DNA of 64,000 nucleotides, from assembly GCA_009602735.1 (NCBI GenBank), contig WELA01005162.1, forward strand, positions 80,432-144,431. The letters are read 5' to 3'. The notes under the pieces are model-generated. The model did no database searches. It was given only the letters and a program-made list of their open reading frames with translations, and had not been told where the DNA came from. The translations under genes and the position numbers were made by a program. Origin of the DNA: Mesotaenium endlicherianum (lineage: Eukaryota; Streptophyta; Zygnematophyceae; Zygnematales; Mesotaeniaceae). Position 1 is the first letter of the stretch; every line of letters starts with the position of its first letter. Below, in pieces: positions 13,101-23,318 of the stretch.

Positions 13101-15232
13101 GCAACGAATAGCGGTTCTTGACCATTATGTTGTTCAGCGCACGATAATCAATGCACATTCTAAGCGTCCCATCTTTCTTTTGGACAAAGAGGATGGGGGC
13201 CCCGAATGGAGAAGAGCTCGGCTCAATCCAGCCTTTCTCCAGCAAGTCGCTAATTTGATCTTTCATCTCGGTCTTTTCCAACGGGCTTAGGCTATAAATT
13301 GGTCGCCAAGTCGGTTGAGAATCGGGAACGAGAGGGATGGTATGTCCAATACACCTATCAGGCGAAAGCCCGGCTGGTATTTCAGTTGGAAACACTCACT
13401 TATACTTTTGCAAAAGAGCAAAAAGGTCGGCTGTGAGTGTTTCTTCATGACCAGTAATGTCCAACATCGGTTCTTGCAAAAAGAACGTAGTTGAAGTTGC
13501 TGGGGAATCGGGTCTCAGTTATCCAAAGAAAACATTTTGACCGTGCTTTGCCAAACGTCGCGTTTGCTTTATGGACAATAGAAGAGTCTTCGAAGGACTT
13601 TCCAAGGCCATATCGGGCTTAAGGGACTGAAGAGAAATCTTCCTGGTCCCCTTGCGTACAATGCATGTCTTTTGACTGAAGTCAAGCAATGCACTTGTTT
13701 GCGTAAGCCAATCATTACCCAAAACTGCGTCGATTCCATGCGGCAATTCAGTTACGTAGAATTGTACACGCCCATGGAAGGACTGCACGCTGAGCGGTAA
13801 TTTAAGCATTCCAGTAATGCAAGCTAACGAGCCATCGCCAAGGCGAAGAGTCTCGTCCTTGAGTATTGGAAACAACTTCATCCCTTGTGCAAAACGTGCA
13901 CTAATGAAGCTTACTGACGCGCCTGAATCAATGACTGTAAAGCATGATTTACCTGAAACTTTCGTTTCAAATGTCATACTTAATCCCAAAGAAGCATTAT
14001 GCATCACCAGCAACGTCCTCGCCTTGAGAGGAATGTGGGAAATATGGAGGTCCTTTACCAAAATCCCATTTTGCATTGCTGTCCTTGCGCGAAACCGAGT
14101 AATCGGGTCAAAGTACGCGCGAATATGTGTGAATGCAGCAATATATATATTGGTGCAAGACACTTGTGCATTTTCTGTAAGCGAGATAAGTGTTTGTAAC
14201 ACTTGGCAAGGTTAGGATCATGCGGCTGAAAGTGCAAGAACATGGTATCATGGATGCACTCGAGTTCCAAGAACTCAGCAAAGCTCAACACTAGCATACA
14301 AATATATTCGTTTCGAAGTATATTTATATCGGGTATGCTTGAGTGAACAAGGATTCTTGGGGCTTGCGTGCAAACTCCTAAAATTTCCTGCTCACTAAGT
14401 CGTGTTGTCAAAAGCTAGACAATAGCTATTTATCACAAATAAGAGCAGCGAATATAATCGAAGCCACCATTTATGCAGTGGCCGCAATAATGGTTGCTTG
14501 ACCGATCACGGTACAAATCCCTGTCAAAGAGATGCTCGGAAAGACTAACACGGTTTTTAGACCACATGTAATCAACATACCCACGATATATTGTGTATCC
14601 ACGAACGGGCATGGGCGGACGGACAAAACCCGAACGGTTGCAAAAACGAGGACTATACACATTTTGATAGTCCTCTAGGGTGGGTTGGTGGCGCAATTCC
14701 ATCCAATGCCCATAATCGTTCCACATGTGGTAGTAGTGCTCATATTCAGAAAACGGCAAGGAATCAATGACATCCGGCCGTTCACGAGGCGCACGAGGCG
14801 ACGGTGTCCGGCCACGTGGAGAGCGAGAGCGGGAAGGTTTGGGTTGGTGGTTCCGAGGCTTGGGGTGGGTGGGAGGTGTGGGTGACGAGCGTTCCGGCGA
14901 AAGTATCTCGTACGATCGAAGATCGACGGGCGACGAACGCTGCGAGCCGGGCGGAGCCATAGGCGAATAAGTTGGCGACGGCCGAGTCGGCGCCGAGGCA
15001 ACATGCGGCGAGACGTGAGGCCGGCGGGGTGAGTCGCCGTCGATGTAGATGATTTCGATCCGACGACCGCAAGCCATGGCGAACTGGAAACAAATCGGGG
15101 GCGAATCTATACAGAATCAAAAAACCGGTTAGATTCGACGACAGAATCCGGCAGAAAATGCGACAGATTTTTTGACCAAAATAATAATAATAAAAAAATC
15201 CTTGGAGAAACCGAGATCGGCTCCGATACCAA

Positions 15233-16172
15233 TGTGACGTTTCTGCTTTTCGAGAGGATCTTTCCTCAGTATTCAAGGAATATTTATTTCAAGTGGGAGG
15301 AAAATCTGTATACTTGTGGAAATTGACGAATACTTGAAAGAGCGAAAGTGAAAACTAACGTAGAATGTGTGCTTGTGAGAGTTGCACTCACAATGACTCT
15401 GCAGGTATTTATACCTGCACAACATGAGGCACTGGAGTGCTTCGAGACACCACCTAGGGCACTGGTTCATGTTCAACGAAAACGGTCGAAGGGACGTGTC
15501 CCATTCGGCCGAATGCTCGAAACGCGCAGTTGGCCGTTTGGAGACTTTTCGACGATTTCCGAAAAACCGTTTCGCGCCAAACGGGCGTTTTTGCGTTCTC
15601 GCGACTTTCCGAAAAAGTCGCGATTGATGGCGGAGTCGCGTACAGATGCTTTGGTCATGAACCGGTAGTTTAAAAAGCAACTTTGGCCAATCGGTTTGGT
15701 GTGAACGTTTCAAACGAAAGTCGCGGGTTCGAATCCGCTCGGATGCAAAGCGACTTTGCATATTTCGTTTCGTTTGACTTTACGACTGTTTGTTTGTATT
15801 AATGATACGACAATTTCTTCGTATTACGACTAGTCGTAATCCGAAATTTGTGATTTTCCATTATTCGTAATAATGACAATCAAAATAACTTAATCAAACA
15901 ATGATTAATTAAATTATCATCTCATAATTATTCAAAGTAATTTTATGAATAATTATGTTGTATTTTTGCGAAGTAGTCGAATTACGTTACGACGCTTTTG
16001 CAATAGTATCTCGGTCGTTTCGCCAATCGACCGAGAATTAATCGGCACACGTGTGTGGCGAATAATTCAATGTGATGCAATCATTTATTAATAACTTATG
16101 ATATATAGTATAACGTATTATAGGTGATTGGGAAAACGTCCCAAATACGCCTAAAAAGCTCAAATCGTTACA
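15233..16172 (-). repeat. 5' LTR of chromovirus A
   Basis: 940 bp, lying upstream of the coding region on the minus strand and directly next to the primer-binding site at 15219-15231. It carries the same TATA-like and tRNA-like stretches as its partner. Confidence 0.93.
15677..15750 (+). other. tRNA-like segment inside the LTR, antisense to the element
   Basis: TGGCCAATCGG (15684-15694) resembles a Pol III A box, and GGTTCGAATCC (15726-15736) matches a tRNA T-loop/B box. They are about 40 nt apart, as in tRNA genes. A D-arm-like GCCA/TGGT pairing and a T-arm stem can be drawn, but the anticodon stem does not pair. The same pair of words is in the other LTR of A (9708, 9750) and in the LTR of element D (38608, 38652). 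I read it as a tRNA-derived relic or a decoy, not a working tRNA gene. Confidence 0.45.
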
Positions 16173-16640
16173 GAGGGAGGGGCGAGTCGAGAGATGGCCA
16201 CAACTTCACTGTCTTAGCTTTGGAGAGTTGGCCTTTTACAGTTTCAGTGATGTAATGGATGTACATACTCCCCATCACTTATACACAGACATGAGACCAT
16301 TGGGCACCTCTTGAATTACATGGCAAGGATAACCAAAAGAGTGGTACAAACTCTCCATTACAGGGGGAGCGAGGGGCGAGTCAACTTGAAGGATTGCCAC
16401 TTGCGCCGCCTTAGCTATGAAGGGTTGGCATTTGGAGGCATTTGTGATGTAATTGCTCCACATACTCTTTATTACATATACAAAGAAATGGCACCATTGG
16501 GACCCTCTATAATTATATGGCAATGATACTCAGTAGAGTGCTACAAGTCAATAGGGGAAGATCGATGGATCATGGGCGAGTCGACGGAAGGAGCGCAAAT
16601 TGCGCTGTCATCGCTATGGAGGGTTGGCCTTTTGTGCATT
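16173..16640 (-). repeat. satellite array, inverted orientation, resumed after element A
   Basis: Continues the inverted monomers cut at 9256. GGAGAGTTGGCC, GAAGGGTTGGCA and GGAGGGTTGGCC landmarks lie near 16213, 16420 and 16615. The sequence right after the target duplication fits the interrupted monomer (GAGCGAG/GGCGAGTCGAG part). Confidence 0.85.
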
Positions 16641-16667
16641 CGTGCTGAAATTTGTCCATGCCTATAT

Positions 16668-16880
16668 GCATGCCCATTAGCCGTGCAACTCTGTACCTAT
16701 ACCATCGCTGATGGTGTCCTCAATATCTATAACATCTCCTTCAGGATGACTAAGGACATCCTCAACAACAATGTCCCCAGCAACAATAGCATCATCAACT
16801 TTCTTGGAGGGGACTTTCAAGGCACGAAGTAATTTAGGCTTTAAAGTTTCTATCAGGCAACCAATTGTCTAAGTCACATT
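16668..16880 (-). CDS. possible orphan terminal exon, unknown protein
   Basis: On the minus strand a frame reads from a possible acceptor (..GACTTAG, about 16876) to a stop near 16678, giving about 67 residues. They include LKPKLLRALKVPSKKVDDAI and then an acidic stretch, DVIDIEDTISDGIG. Even composition and the acidic tail look coding, but no family is recognised and no upstream exon can be assigned. It borders the end of the satellite, so it may be the 3' end of a gene cut off by the array. Confidence 0.25.
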
Positions 16881-18240
16881 CTTGGCTTTCAGAGTGAAAA
16901 CTAGTGGCTTCATACCAAAATGGACACGGAAACAAAAGCCAGACATTCTGCAGGACTTTCTAATGCTACAGCAATGTACAGTACGAGTGCAGGAACAAGG
17001 TGAACCGGAGAAATTTGGTGTCAAAAAATGGTGACTGTCTAATGTAAATCGTAGACCATATAACATACACAGTTAGGAAGACGAGGGGGAATATGCAGAC
17101 ATAATAGAGCGCTAAGATACGAATGGAAAAGAGAGGAAAGACATGTACAAATGAGCAGGAATAAGAGGGAGGCGTGGGCGAGCGAGTCTGGACGACACCA
17201 AGAGAGACTAACTTGAACCAACTTCAACGACAAAAGGAAAGATGGGGCAAGAATGGGCTAGAAAGTGCAAGAAAGCAAAAAAATCAAAAAAAATGGAGAC
17301 GAAAATGACACGAAGGCACTGGCAAGCGCACGCAAGCTTGCCTTCACTTGCCACAACCTGCCACAACCAGTGACAACCAGCCACGAGTAGCCAGAACAGA
17401 AACATGCAGAAATAGGCCAACATGGATTGTCAGCGGCTGTTTCGGATACACGGGCGCACACCTGGGACGACAGCAGACGACAAACACAGGTCGATGATTG
17501 AAATAAATCGACGCAGATCGTCGGAGACAATCGGGAAAAAACTGGAAAAATCAAATTTGTTGCATGCGATCACATGCGTTGGCAAGCAAAGATATGAGAA
17601 CAGCATGCGGATTATTACACACGGGCTGCTGGGGCCAGGCTGGGGCACACACGGGCATAAGAAGTGATAAGAAGATAAGAAGCAATGAGAAGGGCATGAT
17701 TGGGCCAGTCCAGGTCAGGCTTAACAAAATACCATCTTATTAGACGGTCAAGATTGGTGTAGATCAACGCGCTCACCGTTTGCACCTATCCAGAGCAGAT
17801 TGAGAGCGTTCAATTGCGTTTAATAGACTTAAATCTAGCATCAACCACGTTCACGATCAAAGTCAGTCAAAATTGATGGATCTTCATGGTCCTGCGACAC
17901 TGAACGATCAAATGCGACTGCTGCACTTGGTTGGCAGGCCTGAGCTGGCCAGCGTGGACCACCGTTGGATGGCAGTAGATCGACACTAGATGGCACTATG
18001 TGGCACAAGTTTGGCACACTCGTGACACGTGCAAAGTACAAGTATAGCTCCGTACTCAGGTACAAACATGAAAAACGGAATTTAAAACAACCGGCTGATA
18101 TATTTTCGGCCGGCTAAAACAAATAACAAGATCATAGAAAAGTCTTGAAAACGCCCCTTAAAACTGGACTTCTTTGAAAATAGAACCATAAATATGAAGT
18201 ACTTTGATTGTAGAAACTTAATTTGGGATAGATTTGAAAT
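16881..18240. other. gene-free stretch
   Basis: No open frame here has recognisable motifs or convincing splice sites. Composition is mixed, with purine-rich runs around 17220-17300. I see nothing else. Confidence 0.35.
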
Positions 18241-18415
18241 TACAGATCTAAAATTTCAAGATTTGAAAACAAGGAATTTTTAGAAACCGTGTTTGATTTT
18301 CGGCCTCTAATTATCTCACGGCGCATTTATTTTGCCATAATTGCTGCAATTTTGATTAATGGGCGCTAACAAAAAACCTTTGAATTTCCGGCGCTAAATG
18401 CCCCCTCATCCCGGG

Positions 18416-18878
18416 GACAGTTACCCCCCCATGCATCGACATATCGATGCAAATTTTTCAATCTAGACCAGGCTAGACCGATCTTTGCAGTCCAAAGACC
18501 GTCGAAGTGGGGAGGTCGAGGCGCGTGCGGAAGAACGTTCGGAAGTGGTTGTTGTTGAGCTTTACTTCGGGCAAGGTCGCAGACAAAACACAAGATTGCG
18601 TAATGTCTGTTTGTATTTTAGCGCCTTGTCTCGAACATTTTGGTCAATTACGCTTAATTGCGCTGGATTTTGCTGTCATTTAATAACGTTCCGGTTATGG
18701 CCGGCAGCTTTGTTGAGCAATCCTTGAAGCGTGTAGAGAGATACTGACGTAGTGGTCCTTTGTGGACTCACGCGTTCAGTCGTAGATGATAGCATCTGAA
18801 GTGGAAGTCTGTCGAGGTGGTCCAAAGAGGTGGTCTATTGCCGGGAAATAGTGCAAAATGTGCTCAATGGGTAATCAC
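18416..18878. repeat. right partner of the diverged inverted-repeat pair
   Basis: Inverted counterpart of 1281-1620. The CCCCCCCATG..TCGAT..ATCGATGC block lies at 18416-18450, and the GGTGGTC..GGTGGTCTA..TGGGTAATCAC block at about 18811-18878. The stretch between has no recognised gene. Confidence 0.4.
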
Positions 18879-19827
18879 TGTATGTGCCTATGGGCGTTCG
18901 ACCCAGTAGCGCGTGCTTGGTTGATTGTCGTGGGCAGTCGATATCATACGCGTCAAAGTCATTTTTAGCATAATTATCGGTTTTGGACCGCCCATTTCCA
19001 TCGACTAGCACTCTATTACTCTACCACGAACTGCCACAAACCATGAACATCGTCGCTAAAATTTTTGTGCAGCTCATGCTATTGGGCTATCTTTCATGCT
19101 AAACACAATGACACATACCAAAGATAAGAGAGAACACGGAAAAAACGATGGTTGATTATCTTTATGGCAAAAATAATGGGTGAAGGTTGGTCAAAAAGGA
19201 CCCACGATTATTCACTTTTGCCTTCTTTTCACCCCAAAAGGATGCAATTGCATTTTTTTGTTAGAAAGGACGTTGCTACGCTAACAGAAAGAAAGCATTT
19301 GTTGCATCCCCACATACTCAATTCTACAACCGACGTAGAATTGGGCCATTGTACAACCTTATGCCGGTATGTATAACAACCATGGAAAGCACTCACCATT
19401 GACCATCTCTAAAATGAGATGTACCATGTAGATCTTAGCTGCATCTTACAATTTAGAGGGGATCGACGGCTCATCTTAGAATCACTTGGCAGGTTGCCAA
19501 ATTCATCAATCCAGCTCGCGTGTTGGTTGAATGGCAAACACGGCCATGTTGTGAAGTCCATCCAAGGATGGGGACTTAATGGCACGGCGGCCATGAATTG
19601 GTGGGCAACGATTGACAAGTAAGAAAATATTAATCAAGACTAACGGATAGAGACTTACTAATTACGTCACTTAAGACAACGGATGCAACAATTTGAAATT
19701 AGTGTAGAACATAATCTTCCGATTTGAGCTCCAATGGCCTTCTTGCGGCTCCCGCATCAAAGTTTTTTGTCGTATCCTAGCATACTCGTGCTTAATCTTG
19801 CGCATAAAAGGCACACCAAGTATTTTT
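18879..19827. other. gene-free stretch
   Basis: Frames up to about 74 codons occur but carry no motif and overlap on both strands. I see no repeat shared with the rest of the window. Confidence 0.35.
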
Positions 19828-20516
19828 TAAATGAATCGCTTATTAAGCAATTAATGATTAATTAAATATCTTAATATCAACAAGTTGTCTTTATGGTGTT
19901 TTCTACTTAATACGCAAAAGACTAGACAACTAGCGTAAGTAATATTCACAAGTCAAATGCTGGTAACGAGCATCAATCATGCAATCATGAAAGTCATACA
20001 TAAGCAAGGTAAGTAAGCACTTCGTGTCACGGCTACCAGCCTTAGCTTCAGATATTCTCTCAGTAGTCTGTACAGAGAGTTGGCTTTGTTTTCGAATGTC
20101 AAACTCAATGACAATATTTAGCTATGTTCATGGAATGAATTTACTCTTAAACGTTAAGGGTGATGGCACCACCTACCTGGAAGTTAACCACGTTGGTTGG
20201 ACCTCGGCTAACCAAATCCACAGTCATCTCCTATCATCCCAAATCGCCATCCGCCTAAGGCGTCATTTGGCCATTCATCTAGCATATCACACTTAGATGC
20301 ATTACTAGGCAGTTCACTAGTACCACTTAAGGCGGTCAGCTAGCTCTCAAAGAATGTTTCAGCAAGTTGACTTAGGTTGATTTCAACGTGCTGCCATAAG
20401 TTGAATCGATACACCGATTATTTCTAAGAGTCCATTATACTCAATTGTAGATAAATTTAGCAAACTGAATTTACTTAACTGAATAAATATATTTACAAAT
20501 ATATTGATTCATTACA
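19828..20516 (-). repeat. solo-LTR-like copy of the TGTAATGAAT LTR family
   Basis: The reverse complement begins TGTAATGAATCA (ending at 20516) and runs to near 19828, where the complement of the family's ATTCATTT-type end is found. It aligns along its length with the LTR at 36182-36872: shared GGCGGTGCCATCGCACTTGC-type, GTGATATGCTAGATGAATGG and GCATTTGACTTGTGAATATT words. No internal region follows, so it is a solo LTR or remnant. It is much more diverged than the LTRs of A or B, hence older. Confidence 0.6.
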
Positions 20517-20978
20517 TTTCTCTACGGACGATTGTGTCGAACAAGGCTAAAATGTTAACAAAGGCGTGTAAGCGCCTACCAAGTCTTACGCATGGCAAGT
20601 GCAATCCCGATTCGATAGCATAAGTCCAACTTTTGTCTTACTTTAAGCATCCAATGCAATGTACTTTTGGTAATTGTGTTGACTCTTACGCATTTCTTGA
20701 CATTCATTATCGTAATAGACGAACAACCTCGTCAGTCCCCCAATATAGCTGTCTTTGATCGCCTTCCACATTCTACGCGCAATTTTCTACAAAAAAAGAA
20801 AACAGGTTTTTGAAATGGGGATGTGGAAAGTATGATAAAATATTGGTATAAGCCATCGAGCGTCTGCTGACACTTGATTTGCTGTGCAGAAATTGGTACC
20901 ATCACAAATTAAACTAACAATAAACAAGATGGGATAGCACAGTGACGAAGACATGAGAGAGTCAAAAGGGAAAAAAGG

Positions 20979-21470
20979 TGTAATGAATCAGTATATTGGT
21001 AGATATAATATTCACTTATATATAATAGTTCATTAAGTTCAGCCTCCTAAACTTTAGTCAACATTCAGTCCGCTGGACTTCATATAATTATCAGTTTAAT
21101 GACTCAGCCGAGAACAGCAGGCTAAAGTCAACTTAGGTCAGCTTGCTAACATATGTCTTGACAGCCAGCTGACTTCTGTACTCGGTAGCAGCGAACTGCC
21201 TAGACATGCATCTAAGTGTGATATGCTAGATGAATGGCCAAATGACATCCTTAGGATGGATGGCGATTTGGGATGATGGGAGATGGCGGTGGATTTGGTG
21301 AATCAAGGTCCTGCCAACGTGGTTAACTCTTGGGTAGGCGGTGCCATCGCACTTGCCGTTGAACAGTGAAGTCATTCCATGTACATATGCTAGGTATTGC
21401 TCTCGAGTTCGGCATTCGTAAACAAGGCCAACTCTCTTGTACTGCTTACTGAGAGAGATTTGAATCCAAC
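20979..21470 (+). repeat. partial LTR of the TGTAATGAAT family
   Basis: Begins TGTAATGAATCAG at 20979 and matches the LTR at 36182-36872 up to about 21470, where unrelated sequence starts. It faces the copy at 19828-20516, forming an inverted pair across about 460 bp. It is an old fragment without internal sequence. Confidence 0.65.
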
Positions 21471-21609
21471 ACTTTGAGACTGGTCCGTCCCCAAACGCCA
21501 AAAAACGCCCCAGGACTCGTTCCCCGGCCATCTCCGGGCTCATCAGAGACCTCTTTTTCTTCGCCTCCCACCACGTTGGCGTAGCCACCTTGGTTGGAAT
21601 TCGGCGAAG

Positions 21610-22476
21610 ATGGGTTATTTCTCCGCTCCATTGCGCGGATCGTGTCCCGGAATGAATCCGCGCCTTGAACTTCCTCCGGCAATTCTTTGCCTGCAGGTGC
21701 TTCGTTCGACCCTTACACCTATTTTGCTCAACACTTCCTCGAAGAAGCTATCTCCTCTATTCATTTGGCTTACAATTGTTTTCAAGCTTCTTATTGCTGC
21801 CGCTCCACCATGCGTAGCCCGTCCTCATAAGACTATCACTACAGAGTTGCACTCTACACAATCGCCCGTGCTTCCGTTTTCTCCCCTAATGCAAATCTGC
21901 AAGTGTGTAGTTTCCAGGGGCTGCCTGTTGTGCTTGTTTAACACACTCGCATTTGAGTACTGGAGGGATACTCCCGCCGGCCTGCCGCACTCCTCTGTGC
22001 CTTGTATTTTCCGCATTCGTTCTTATCCACATCCTCCATCTCTGTGTCAGTGTACACTGAAAATCCTAAACATGGGGTCTCATGAAAATCGCTGTTGTCG
22101 TCTAAATGAAAGTATTGTTCATAGCATACTCAAACATACGTTTCAGACACGGGAAAAGTGGAGGTCTTCCACCATGTCTGTTGACACACAGGAGGCTGGC
22201 AGACTCAACGAGGTCTGCATTCTTTGGAGGCGACTCATGTTCTCCTTGTTCACCCAAGCCGCCATATCGTTGCGCGAGCTGTCCAGGGCAGACATAGCAT
22301 TGGAGCAGCTTGTAGAATGCCTAACATACGTCGAGTCACTGTGGAGATTTTACTTCCCAGCGTACAAATGGCGTTATTCCTACCTTCTCTGGCTTCTGAC
22401 TTCCCACTTGTCACCAGCATACTCTTACTCCTCTCTGATGTGCGTGAAGACCTGTACTATGCACAACACTTTGTAG
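21610..22476 (+). CDS. hypothetical 288-aa open frame upstream of the LRR gene
   Basis: An ATG-initiated frame of 288 codons. It has hydrophobic stretches (LFIWLTIVFKLLIAAAPP) but no recognised domain. Its 3' half overlaps the better supported LRR frame beginning near 22224, and the two cannot both be the main product over that part. It may be a chance frame, or the first 600 bp may be a 5' exon of the LRR gene. No splice boundary is clear. Confidence 0.25.
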   Translation: MGYFSAPLRGSCPGMNPRLELPPAILCLQVLRSTLTPILLNTSSKKLSPLFIWLTIVFKLLIAAAPPCVARPHKTITTELHSTQSPVLPFSPLMQICKCVVSRGCLLCLFNTLAFEYWRDTPAGLPHSSVPCIFRIRSYPHPPSLCQCTLKILNMGSHENRCCRLNESIVHSILKHTFQTREKWRSSTMSVDTQEAGRLNEVCILWRRLMFSLFTQAAISLRELSRADIALEQLVECLTYVESLWRFYFPAYKWRYSYLLWLLTSHLSPAYSYSSLMCVKTCTMHNTL

Positions 22477-22844
22477 CATCCTAGAACAACCTGGAAGAGT
22501 TCTGTTTAGCAATCAAAACTATCCCTCCTGCATCCATGGGTCCGGTTCCCACAATATCTTGCCCTCAACATTCTTGGGTGTTGTATGTGCTCGTCAACGA
22601 TCTCCGGCGTGGATGTCTGCAAGGTTTTGTGATGAGACGACTCTTGCTCTCGCGGAGGTTTAGTTGGGACACCTCCAGAGTGGATCCAGAGCCCAATCAG
22701 CGGTACGATCAGGCAGCGGTGCGCTCAGCCGTGAACCTTCCTCTCCTGACACACTTCACGATTTGCACAAACTTCCTCATGCTGCCCTTACCTAGGCGGC
22801 TACGTACCTGCAGGTCATTCACCTGCCTGGAGGTGAAGAACGCC

Positions 22845-23318
22845 TGTAGTAAAACAGATAGATAAAGTACTTAGTAAAACAGAATATTTTATCTATTCAA
22901 GACAAGGATCTTTGAATACAAGTGGTAGCTTCTTGTAAGAGAGATGGCTTCTTGAAAGTTAATATATTTCTGGATTTTGGCAAGTACAAGAGTGATTCTG
23001 GAATGTTTTTCTATGTTCTAGCTCTTGCTTATACACTTGCTACATAAGTAATTTCTAAAAAGGTGCATGTTGATGTGTTGGCACCCAACACATCCCAAAA
23101 CTTGCCACCTCTTTCTAGAATAATGTACATTTGACTTTTGCCACGTGGAGTTCTTCTAGATTTTCCTCTAACTTCGAAAATGCCTTAGAAGGTTCAAAGG
23201 ACATGAACCAAGTCACTAGAGTAACTATTCACACTTGAATCCACACAATACTACTCCAAATATATTTGAAAATATTGAAATATATGCAAACTAATATATA
23301 ATAACTCAAATCACTACA
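22845..23318 (-). repeat. 3' LTR of chromovirus B
   Basis: 474 bp, matching 28972-29460 closely. The partner carries about 15 extra bases near 29262. Confidence 0.93.

Larger units (their letters stand above)
9257..16172 (-). mobile_element. Ty3/gypsy chromovirus A with two LTRs, inserted in the satellite
   Basis: An LTR retrotransposon of 6.9 kb reading on the minus strand. The LTRs (9257-10198 and 15233-16172) start TGTGACG and end CGTTACA on the plus strand. The flanking 5-bp duplication GAGGG is at 9252-9256 and 16173-16177. The primer site TGGTATCGGAGCC (15219-15231, minus) fits initiator tRNA-Met, and a G-rich polypurine tract lies at 10199-10212. Parts in order on the minus strand: Pro/Ser/Arg-rich gag-like segment (about 14.4-15.1 kb), aspartic protease with DSGAS (about 13.5-14.2), reverse transcriptase (about 12.5-13.4), RNase H (about 12.0-12.5), integrase (about 11.1-11.9) and a C-terminal chromodomain (about 10.35-10.9). 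It is a broken fossil, with roughly half a dozen breaks. By eye the LTRs differ at about 3 percent of sites, so insertion is fairly recent. Confidence 0.93.

Noticed and set aside
15677-15750. A functional tRNA gene in the LTR
   Set aside because: The A and B boxes and two arms are plausible, but the anticodon stem does not pair and no clear anticodon can be assigned.
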